From positions 19,582,097 to 19,646,096 of the forward strand of contig NC_049905.1 of assembly GCF_001411555.2 (NCBI RefSeq): 64,000 nt of DNA. The letters are read 5' to 3'. The notes beneath the pieces were generated by a model that searched no databases, had not been told where the DNA came from, and saw only the letters and a program-made list of their open reading frames with translations. A program made the position numbers and the translations under genes. Of this stretch, positions 27,901 through 39,900 are shown in pieces (the first letter of the stretch is position 1; every line of letters begins with the position of its first letter). Source of the stretch: Juglans regia (taxonomy: Eukaryota > Streptophyta > Magnoliopsida > Fagales > Juglandaceae).

Positions 27901-30900
27901 TTTTATATGTAGATTTCTTTAAATATTATCCTCTGAAACTACTTATCAAAAAAATATTATCCTCTGAAACTCTCTATATTACACAACTAAATATATAATA
28001 GGAAATTGGAACTGCTAATCAGTAGGTGAAGTTGTTGTCGAATAAACCAGGGCACTAATGGAGCCATTAACTAACATGTGTTCTATTTACAAGTTTTGTC
28101 CTGGCCATCTATCTGCGGGCCTTAATCTCCTAATCTCAATGACCTCTATCGAAACCATCAATAGCTTAAGGTTGCAACCTTTAACTCAATCTAATTTACA
28201 AGACCTTAAGAAGATTTCCTAGAAATAAAACAAAAGAATCATAGCAGAAATAGAGTAGGATTCAAGTTTAACAACAATATGTTAAATCTAGGCTCAAGGA
28301 GTCCCAAGAAATATTCAAATCTGAAAATTTGTAGAACAGATATGATGAGGCTGCTGACAATAACTCAAGAAAGGCTACTTATAATAGAAATTCATGATCC
28401 TAAAACCTCATTCTTTCATCGCGAATGTAGTAATAAGTCCAACCACCTGAACTCATTAAAAGGTCACATGGTAGTACATGACCTTTTTACAACACCACAG
28501 ACACAATAATAAATAGGACTATCATATGCATCAAGTTAAATACTAATTATATGCTAGCTAGGGGTTGGAGGAAGTGGACCAGTGAGCTTGCTTTTCTCTG
28601 GGCATAGATATTCCTGCATTATTTTTTTTTATAAGTAAGAATCTTTATTGAATAGAATGAAACTAGGCAATGCCCAAGTACACAGGAAGTATACAAAGTG
28701 AGACACCTAATTACATTCTAGTGAGCTGAAAAGAAGATAGAAACTCATGGACATCCCCCCCCCCCTACAATAGCAGAAAACCACTGAAAAAGATAAAATA
28801 CAAATAAATTTCAGATTTCCCCCGCTGTACGCTCCTTGTTGTTGAAACACCTATCATTCATTTCCGACCATAAGTACCACATTAAGCACAAAGGTATCAT
28901 TTGCCACATTGCTGCCAGTTGAGTGTTATTATGCCTGTTGTTCCGGCATGCTAGTAATTCCACCACACTCTTAGGCATTATCCAACTCAGCCTGGCTCTA
29001 TTAAAGATACCAGCCCATAACTCCCCAGCCACCTCACAATGTAAAAGCAAGTGATCTATTGATTCCCCATTCCTTTTACACATGTAGCTATGATACCCCC
29101 ATATGATATGGATATGAGTAGGTGATGTATGGGATCTCACATTGCTTGAGAAGGAGAAGTTCTTGCTCTTTATAAGGTTCTAATGGGGCTCTAATTGTAT
29201 CATTGACTAGTCCTTTTGGAGCATAGGCCATGTGGTTTGGGCCTTTCATTGGGGCGTTACAAATGGTATCAGAGCCTATCCCAACCAGAAATGTGGGACT
29301 TGAGCCGTGCCACCTACAATGGACAGGCCCGACGAGGACGTCGGGAATTTAAGGGGAGTAGATTGTGATACCTCATATGATATGGATAAGGGTAGGTGGT
29401 GTATAAGATCCCACATTGCTTGGGAATGAGAAGTTCTTGCTCTTTATAAGATTCCAATGAGGCTCTAATTGTATCATTGACTAGTCCTTTTGGAGTATAG
29501 GCCATATGGTTTGAGCCTTCCATTGAGACGTTACAAATGATTGTGATACCCCATATGATATGGATAAGGGTAGGTGGTGTATGAGATCTCATATTGCTTG
29601 GGAATGAGAAGTTCTTGCTCTTTATAAGGTTCCAATGAGGCTCTAATTGTATCATTGACTAGTCCTTTTGGAGTATAGGCCATGTGGTTTGGTCCTTCCA
29701 TTGGGGCGTTACAAATGGTATCAGAGCCTATCCCAACCAGAAATGTGGGACTTGAGCCGTGTCACCTACAATGGACAGGCCAGACGAGGACGTCGGGAAT
29801 TTAAGGGGGGTAAATTGTGATACCCCATATGATTTGGATAAGGGTAGGTGGTGTATGGGATCCCACATTGCTGGGGAATGAGAAGTTCTTGCTCTTTATA
29901 AGGTTCCAATGAGGCTCTAATTGTATCATTGACTAGTCTTTTTGGAGTATAGGCCATGTGGTTTAGGCCTTCCATTGGGGCGTTACAGTAGCACCACTAT
30001 GTGATCACCATACCCCACTTCCGTAGATTATCTCCCCTCAAAATCTTCCCAAGTGCAGCTGGCCAAATAAAAACTGCAACTTTAGACGGCACAAAAACCT
30101 TCCAAATGTTCTTCCACGGAAAGGATGTGGGCTGGTGGACTGTCAATGCCTTATAAAAAGATTTAACAGTAAACTTTTTGCTCCCCATGTGAATCCACAA
30201 CATACGATCAGCTCCATTGCCACCTAACTTTGCTGAATACAGGTAGCCATATTCCTGCACCATAATCTGCTGCAAACCGTATTGAGAAGTTGTATCATGA
30301 CTTTCTTTGGAGTGGGATCGGAGAAGAATTCAAGTATCATCTAGTCAAGTGAGATAAGGTATGTTCTCCAGTCTCTTTGGGTGGGTTGGGTATTAGAAAC
30401 TTGAGGATTTTCAATCAAGCCTTGCTTAGGAAATGGTTGTGGAGATACAATATGAAATCGGAAGCCCTATGGAAGTTCGTGATTGATTGCAAATATGGAA
30501 GCATGTGGGGGAGGTGGTGCACTAGGGAGGTCTGTGGGGCTTATGGAGTGGGCATTTGGAAACACATTCGAAGAGGGTGGGGGACCTTTAATCGGCATAC
30601 TAGACTGGTGTTGGGTGATGGATCTAGAATAAAATTATGAATTGGCCTATGGTGTGGAGATCAAGCCCTAAAGGATCTATTCCCATCAGTTTTTAGGATT
30701 GCAGGTGAGAAAGATGCCTCGGTGGATAATTGCATGGAGTCATTGGGGGAACTAGTCCAATGGAACGTGAATTTCACTAGAGCCGCCCAAGATTGGGAAG
30801 TTGGCAGCTTTGAGGAGTTTTTTGCTCTTCTATACAATATGAGGTAGAAAACCCAAGGAGTAGATAAGATGTGGTGGATACCCACAGGTAAAGGTAAATT

Positions 30901-33900
30901 CTCGGTCCATTCTTTCTATAAGACGCTTACAGAACCACAGAATACGCAATTCCCTTGGAGAAAGATATGGAGAAACAAAGCGCCTCCCAAAGCGGCATTT
31001 TTGTTTGGACAACAGCATTAGATAAGATCTTGACAACAGATAATCTATGGAGACGTAAGGTGATCATAGTAGATTGGTGTTGTATGTGTAGGAAAAATGG
31101 TGAAAATGTGGATCACTTATTGTTGCATTGTGAGGTGGCTGGAATGTTATGGAATGAAGTGTTTAATAGAATGGAGCTAGCTTGGGTTATGCCTACCACA
31201 ATGATAGAGCTCATGACCAGCTGGATAAATCTTACGAGGTTTCCCACAAATCTCAGCGGTGTGGAAAATGTTCCCGATTTGTATCATGTGGTGCCTATGG
31301 AAGGAGCGAAATGACCGGACATTTGAAGACAAGGAGCGCTCACTAGAAGAACTTAGATTATTTTTTGTTAGCACTCTTTTTCTTTGGGCCACAGCTGTAG
31401 ATTGTCGTGGCCTCGATTTCCATGATTTTCTTGTTTCTATTACTTCTCTCTAACTAGGTGTGACCTTTTGTATACCATCTTGTGTACTTGGGCTATGCCT
31501 ATTCATATCAATATAATCATTTACTTATAAAAAAAAAATATCTGCTGCAAAGATGGAATGTGAATATATATGTTCTTACCTTGAATTTTAAGAATTATGT
31601 AGTCTGGATATATGAAACATTCTTTGTGGAATCCAGTGAACTGGCTAATGGTCCTGGAATAGATCTGTTGGAACGATCCCCTACATCTGTGCTGGACATT
31701 TCCCTTGTTAAAAGCAACTATCTGCATCAACTTGTGTCTGAAGGGAATCTGAATGGTGTTAGGTCAGTCCATTTTGATACACACTCCTTTTCTGCATCAG
31801 TTATTTTGTATGTATTTATGGATCATTGTCATTCTTCCAAACCTCTGATCTCTCCTCTTCTCTGCATATGCAGGGATATGCTTGCCAAGTCTGCATCGGT
31901 GAACAATAGCAGCTCAATCATTTCTCTGTTGGAAGCACATAATGCTGAAGGTCAAACCGCTCTGCACTTGGCCTGTAGACGGGGTTGCCCGGAGATAGTT
32001 GATGCTATTTTGCAGTATGGTAGTGTTGATGTGGATGTCCCAGATGAAAATGGGAATCCTCCAATAGTGTTTGCTTTAGCAGTTGGGTCCTCTGAATGTG
32101 TACGTGCTCTCATCAGAAAATCAGCTAATGTCTTATCTAGATCAATGGAAGGCTTTGGTCGATCTGCTGCTCATATTTGTGCATTTTATGGGCAACCTGT
32201 TTGTATGCGTGTAAGTTTTTTTCTTAGCCAGCCATGGGTTGAGGTCACAGTATTCTTTTTTTCTTTTTTCTTTTCTCAAATTCTCAATAACAATCACAGG
32301 AGTTACTATTGGCGGGAGCTGATCCCACTGCAGTGGATGCTGATGGTGAAACTATACTGCATATCGCCGTTGCCAAGAAATTCACCGAGTGTGCTATTGT
32401 AGTGCTGGAAAATGGGGGCTGTAAATCGATGGGTGTCCCAAGTTCAAAAAATCTTACGTAAGAATTAAAGCTGTGAAACTTTACTGTATGCTTTACCGAG
32501 ACTTGGATAGTATTTATTATATACAAAATGGTGTTGTTTAATATGTCATCGTAACTATGGAAGTTTGAATGTTGTAAAGGCTATAAAGGCATAAAATCGC
32601 TTTGTTCTAATAATAGTAGACATGATCACTCCAAAAGGAAATAGTTGTAGATCTAAAACATAAAATATTTTTGTTGTTGACTGTCTTAGTGAAGGTTTCT
32701 TCCTTTCCCTGTACTTTGATTAATTGGTAGCTTATAAAATAGTTTTTTTTTCTTGTATATACGTATATAATATTAAGTATTCGAAGATTTTATTATTACT
32801 TTTTCATGACATTCATATTGCTTTTTTCTCATTGGTGTAGTCAACATTTGTAGCGTGGGTCTAATAATGTTTGGAAAGTGTAATATATTTTCTTCGATTT
32901 TGGAAGATTTAAATTGATTGGTGATCGACCAGGAATTCTATTTTTTAGGCAAGTATATTAGGGCATTAGTTCTTTAGAAAACTAGAACTATGTTTACAGT
33001 ATTTTTTTTTATATTAGTATTAAAGAAGCAAGGCATTGTCCAAGTACCCAGGACTTTACAATATCTAGTTTAGGCTTATTCTTGTTTCTTCTTTCTGGAA
33101 TTGGGTTGTAGATTTTACAATATGGTTGAGAGACTGCTATCGGCCATTGAATGTAGTATTTTATTTCCTTCTTTGTTTCTTCAAATCTCAAATATCAACA
33201 ATAATTAAAAGTTACATCATGAATGTACCTTATGTGCCTGTCTCTCCTACTCTCCATTCATGTGTAAGCAAATACTAATAGAGTAATGATATACTCACAA
33301 TAATAACAGCAACTTTACCATTAAGAGTAATAGCATTTTTAATAAAACTGTGCAATATATTTAGTCATGTGCTGTGGACTTTAATGGCATGGAACTTCAT
33401 GATTTCTTAGTTTCTAAAGTGCCTTCGTAAATAGGGCATACTTTTTTGTAACTGGCAGTTGTTGCCCATCTTTGTTAATAATACTTATTTTACTTATAAA
33501 AAAAAAAAAACAAATATGTAGTCATGTGCAATAGGTGTCTGTCTTCTCTTGTATATTCCTCATACACTTGGGCTACCCTATTTCTCTATTGATATAAATA
33601 AAATTTTTACTTCTAAAGAAATTATTTTTATCATTTTGTTGTTTGTTTCCCTCAACAGATGAATGATATTACCCTTTTGTTATTTCAGTCCTCTGCATTT
33701 GTGTATATCAACTTTAAATGTTGCTATAGTGAAGAGGTGGGCAGAAATTGCATCACCCAAAGAAATTTCTGAAGCGATTGACATACTAAGTTCAGCTGGA
33801 ACTGCACTATGTATGGCAGCTGCTATAAAGAAAGATCGTGAGACAGGTAAAGTTGATTGTCAGAAATTTATTGTTGTCAAACACTGTTGATTTCTTATGC

Positions 33901-36900
33901 TATTGATCTTTCTATCAAATTCTATATGGACCTTTCTATATTCTTCTAAGTTCTCCAGCTAAATTAAAAAAAATAAAAAATTGTCCATGCATCTTTGTTC
34001 TCTGCAAATATGTTATCCCCTGTACTTTATTTTAAGTAATGGGATTAAGTCTGTTCCAATCTAATATGCAATGGAAGCTGCAGCTTGCCTTCCTTTTAGT
34101 GTTGTGGATGGCCGCAACACATGCTGATAAATTTATTTTATGGCCTTCCCATCTCAGGAACTGGATGACTGCTTCCCTATTTTGAACTCCTGAGCTCTGC
34201 TCAGACTAAGGTCTTATGATGCTCTGCCATTGGTTTTTAACTTTTTACAGCATTTAATATGTCATACAAAGCCAGCATTACATTACACTTGTTACTTGAA
34301 TTGGGTTAAAAATCAAAAGCGTATATATATGAAACCTATTCTTTTATTTTTCTGCTGAGCAAATGTGTGTGCTGTACTTGGGATGAGAGTTATTTTCCTT
34401 TACTCTGTCTAGTAAATATTGTATCGCTTATGTTTTTAATAGTACTAATCTTTGTAGAGGGTAGAGAGCTGGTAAGAATACTGCTTGCAGCTGGAGCAAG
34501 CCCAACTGCTCAAGATACACAACAATTTAGAACGGCTTTGCATACGGCTGCCATGGCCAATGATGTTGAGTTGGTTAAGGTGATTTGATGGGCTTCTCTA
34601 CCATCTCTGTGCTTATTTTAGTATGTGTGTGTAATTAGTGACTGTTTTAGTTATTTAATTCTTAAATGGAGTTTCAATTTACTGAAATTACTTTTGGCAC
34701 TGGATCAATAACTTTTCTTAATAATGGTTGCTTTGCTTTTTGTAGATCATTCTTGATGCTGGAGTCGATGTGAACATCAGGAATGTGAACAATACGATAC
34801 CACTTCATTTGGCATTGGCAAAGGGTGCAAAACCTTGTGTTGAATTACTATTATCTGCTGGAGCAGATTGCAATATGCAGGTTGGTCCTATACATTTCTA
34901 TACCTGATGTTACTGTTATTTGTAAAATTTTGGTGAAACCTTAATCGTTGTTACTTACAATTTTTTTTTCAATGAGATGGTGAAGATGCTCACAATCCCA
35001 TCGTTATAGTTTGATAAATGTTTGGATGAATACCCAAATGTGCCTTGAACTTGCATTGTTGCCAAGGACAGTCAAACATTATCGGTGGCCATGATGGTGC
35101 TTTACAACTGTTGATGTAATGTAACCTTGTGGTGTAATTCGACTTTAGTGCCTTGCTATTGATGTGCAAAACTTTCCTGCGATGTTATGGAAGGCCCAAT
35201 TTCTAGGAACAAGCTTGAAAACGCATACAAAGCAAATTTAATGTTAATAATGGTTACTTCTTTGTTATATGGATACTTCAACGAGGGAGTTGTACCCATT
35301 TCCTGAAGCAGTAAGTGAAAAGGAGATAAAAAGATGTTAGTATTAGTGAAATTGATGCTTACCCATTATGCCATAGTGGAGACCACTACATAGATGATGC
35401 GCTTAAATTGGAAATTGACCATTTACCTGAACATTAGGATTTGATTTTTTAAAGTATACATTGGGAGCACAATTACAAGTATAGACAATAATGAAAGGTT
35501 TACTGCACATGTTTTGGCTTGGTATGTATTGGTTACACTTGCACAATTATATTTATACAATTTGCAATTATAGACACATTAAAAGGTAATAATAGTTAGA
35601 TAGGTGGCATATAATGCATTAGCATTTTCTAGCGTCTCATCTCAAGTTTTTTTTAACTATATCAGTGTGTCTAGTCTATGACATATCTGTCTCCATGCTG
35701 AGGAGAAGAGAGTTTTGTATATTTATCATTAAAAGAACAGAGCCGTAAACTATCCATAAAGAAACCACTTTTTGACATCTAACTCATGCACGTAAGTGTT
35801 ATTGTTGGACCTTTTTTTTCTTTTTTCTTTTTTTTTTTTTTTTTTTTGCCACTTTTCAAGATGATTCCTATAAATGATTTTTTTTTTTTTTCAAATTAAG
35901 AGGAGCTTTATTTATGATTAATCAAAAGAAAGAGGTATAGTCGAAGTACAGGGAGGAGGGTATACAACAAAAACACCTAAAAAGTGAATGAGAAGAATAG
36001 AAAAAACTTGTGTAAATGATATATAAGAAAGTATATTTAAAATGGTGTAGTGCATTGTAAAAGTGAGCTCTAAGATATTCGGTTGCAGCATCTTCAAAAT
36101 AAGATCATTGTTTCCCTCCCTATAGATCGCATCAAGCAAACTGGGATCATCTTCTACAAGGTCTCATTATACTGACTCTCAAACGATTTTAACGACCCAA
36201 CAAACTGTGTACGACACAAGGAAGGCACTAGCAACATCTAAATTCACTTATAAAGACTACTTATAAAAAAAAAAAAAAAAATTCACTTATAAAGCCTATT
36301 TTCATGTAGTAAGTAGCCAATGTAGGGTTTGGCACTCTTGATCACCTGTTATAACACCCACTCTGAATTATTTTTCCCATGGGGCTGGGGTGTTACAAAT
36401 TGCCCTTTTCAGAATGCTAAAAGATCTGCCACTTTTCTAAGGCATTACCCAATTTAGCCCGGACAAATTAAAAACAGCTTTCCACAACATGCCAGCTGTG
36501 TCACAGTGTAGTAATAGATGAACCACTTATTCCCGAATTTCTCTTCCACATGCTCAACACCATTCTACCACCATGGCATGTCACTTTCTCAGTTTGTCCA
36601 ACGTAGAAATCTTCCCGAGAGCAGCCATCCAAAAAATGAAGGCTGCTTTCATTGGGGCCTTGCTCCTCCAAATGGTCTTCTGTCCCATAAATGGAAAATA
36701 GCTTCCCAAAAAGGATAGGCTCTTTTTTTCTTTGAGCTACGATCTGAGTTCTATTTGCTTCTTGTTTATAGTCTTACTTTGAAATACGTATACGATAAGA
36801 ATCTTTGTACTAGTGAATCATCCAAGGCTTTCCTAAATAATGCTACTTGTTGGAGGAAAATGTACCTTTGCTAATTATATCCTGAGCACAGTACAGATAC

Positions 36901-39900
36901 ATTGGATTCTTACGGATAGTTGTTGCACATTTGGCGTGTAAAGTACTCATAAAAGAATGGTGTGGAACGTAAAACTATCTTGATTTAACTAGGTCAGTTA
37001 TCCAACTGCATTTGAGTTTCTTCATGACAAAAAATCATTTGACAATGTTAAAATAAAGAGGACTGCAAAATATTGGTCAGATGTGAACAGTCGTGTGATT
37101 GGTCTTGATCACTTTGACGGGCATCATCCAGACATCCACCAGTAGAAGAGCCAACTCATGTAAATATTTTTGTTACAATTCTCATGGCCAAAACCTGGTG
37201 GTATGGACTGAACTTGATGCCTTTTTCTTTATTCTTTAAAAGGAAAACGCTTAAGGAAAAGACCTTGTACTTTTTCAGCTGTAACAGAACTTGAATAGAG
37301 GGCCTTTTGCTGTTTCAGCTTAAATAGATGCTTCTAGAATTGCTCTGATCACCATGGAAGCAGCTAAATAGCTTTTTCACAGTTATGGAGAATGCATTTA
37401 CATAATGAAAAGGGTGTTAAAACTTGTAAGGTTATAAACAGGTTGGCATGCTTCTCTATGTGGTAGCTACCTCCTTGTGGCAAGCAGTTTTTAGCCTAGG
37501 CTAATATGGGTAATGCCTAGATAGATGGTGGATCTATTAGCATGCTGGAAAGGACAGTATGAAAGTGATCATGACAAGACCTTATGGAAATGATCCCGAT
37601 TTGCTTAACGTGACGTGTATGGAGAGAAAAAAAATCGAAGTTTCAAAGATAATACAAGGACCATGGAAGAACTCAAAGCTTTTTTTATAATTCATTCTAC
37701 CATTGGATGAAAGCCCACCTATGCCTTCCTAGCTTAGCTTACAGGATATTCTTGATCTCTTCTCTTTCTCTCATTAGATGTATTTGAAGTATACTCCCTA
37801 TGCACCTCGATAATGCTTTTGTTTCTTTCTTCTTGATCATTAATAAAACCTATCTTATGAAAAAAATAACTATTCTCTGTTGTAGTGTTTATTATCATTT
37901 TTGAAAAATCTAATGAACCTTTATTTCTGACAAGAAAAATGATTTTTTTTTTTTTTAAATCTTGTTAGTTGAAAAAATATGTTGTCAATCGCATACAGAC
38001 ACGCAGATATATTTATGCATATATGCTTAGGTTTGATAATGATATATTATATGTTTGTAATATGAATCCATCTCATAAGAATTTTGTTTCTGATTATATT
38101 AAGCTCCTGCCTTTTGAACTCCTTATGTTTTTACATGAAGTTGTGAGTATGGGATTGGATATGAGAAGTGTCCATGTTTATCATTGGAACAATCTGGCAT
38201 GCCCCACCTCATTCACTGTATGTGATAGCTGTACAGATCTAAAGCATAATCTTTATGTAACACTAATATAATTTTATCCCTCAAATTCAGTAGTTAAGTT
38301 TGGTGTGGAAGGTTAATTTGTATCTCAAGCTTTCTTATAGAAGTGTGTAAAAGCTTCATTTTTTTTTTCTTTTATTGTATGTAAGGCTTGTCTATCAACT
38401 GATGTCTTTTATGGCAATCGTAATCAGGATGATGATGGTGACAATGCTTTTCATATAGCTGCTGATGCAGCAAAGTATATACGGGAATGTCTTGAGTGCA
38501 TCGTAGTTATGCTGCAGTATCCAGGTGCTGCCCTTGAAGTAAGGAACCACAGGCAAGTATTAGCTCATTAAGGTTGTTTGATTCTGTTTTCTTCTCAAAG
38601 GGATTTTTAAGATTCTTGGCTTGTACATCTTCAAGTAAATTGTACATGGTTAAAGCATTGTTATCAAATGTGATACTGAGTCAGTGAGTTGTGCTAAATA
38701 AATGTTTGAGAAAATCTATTTGTGACCGGTAACAGTGGTAAGACACTGCGTGACTTATTGGAAGCCCTACCACGAGAATGGATTTCTGAAGATCTTATGG
38801 AAGCACTTATGAGAAAGGGACTTCATCTGTCTCCAACAGTGTGAGTAACTGATGGTATGATACTACAGTTAGGTTCCTTAAAGCATGTTAAACTTTTTAT
38901 GGACTTATTTTGTATTTTGATTGATATTTTAGATTTGAAGTGGGGGATTGGGTGAAATTTAAAAGAAGTGTGACAACCCCCGTAAATGGCTGGCGAGGTG
39001 CAAGGCAGGGGAGTGTTGGTTTCGTACAAAGTGTCCAAGAAGGCAACATCCTTGTTGTATCATTTTGCACTGGAGTAGCTCTTGTCTTGATCAATGAAGT
39101 TATAAAAGTCATCCCTTTGGATAGGGGACAACTCGTGCAACTTAAGGCTGCCATTGAAAAGCCAAGGTTTGATTGGTGCTCCATTCCTTAAGCATCTTCA
39201 AAATTTAGGCTTCATGCTTCATGGTTGCTAATCCTCATCATAGTAAGGTCATCACCACTAATTGCCATGACCTAAGGACATGATAAACTAATCATATGTA
39301 TATATATAAAGGACATGATAAACTCATCTGTGCTATACCCCGAAGGGCTATATAGTGCACACGAGTACAGTGCATTGCATTCCAGACCACACAATCAGGA
39401 GTGACCATAATCTCTTACTTAAATCTCTGATCTTTTCGTTAAGGGAACTTGAATTGCATTGTCTGTCCCCGAGCCACTTGACTTTACCAGGTTAGTTGTG
39501 ATACTAATTTTCACAACCTAAAATTCATTGATTATATATCTGCAATACTCCAAAATGACAAATAACAATATGGGCTTTCCATAATCATGTCGGAGTTAAG
39601 CTATTGTACTCAGGAAGCATGATTAGTTTTGTTTATCCATGTACTTTTTATAGAGATCGGTTTTATGTATACTTCAACCACTTTGTTTTAAAATAATGCC
39701 TGAAGTCACTTGAAGGTTTAGCGTTTGAAGAGTATACTGTCATGTTTTCAGGTATGACTTGCGTGGACAATCACATGACAGCATTGGAACTGTCCTGTGT
39801 ATTGATGATGATGATGGAATCATACGAATTGGATTTACTGGTGCATCTAGGGGATGGCAGGCTGATCCTGCAGATTTTGAAAGGGTTGAACAGTTCAAGG

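Noticed and set aside
29314..29655. Repeated open frames (SLESYKEQELLIP...) on the minus strand
   Set aside because: They are translations of the TRIM LTRs, which are non-coding, and repeat only because the LTRs do.
36352..36396. TAACACCC/GGGTGTTA inverted repeat as a tiny MITE
   Set aside because: It is only about 45 bp with no TSD. It may be a chance hairpin in a decayed LINE.
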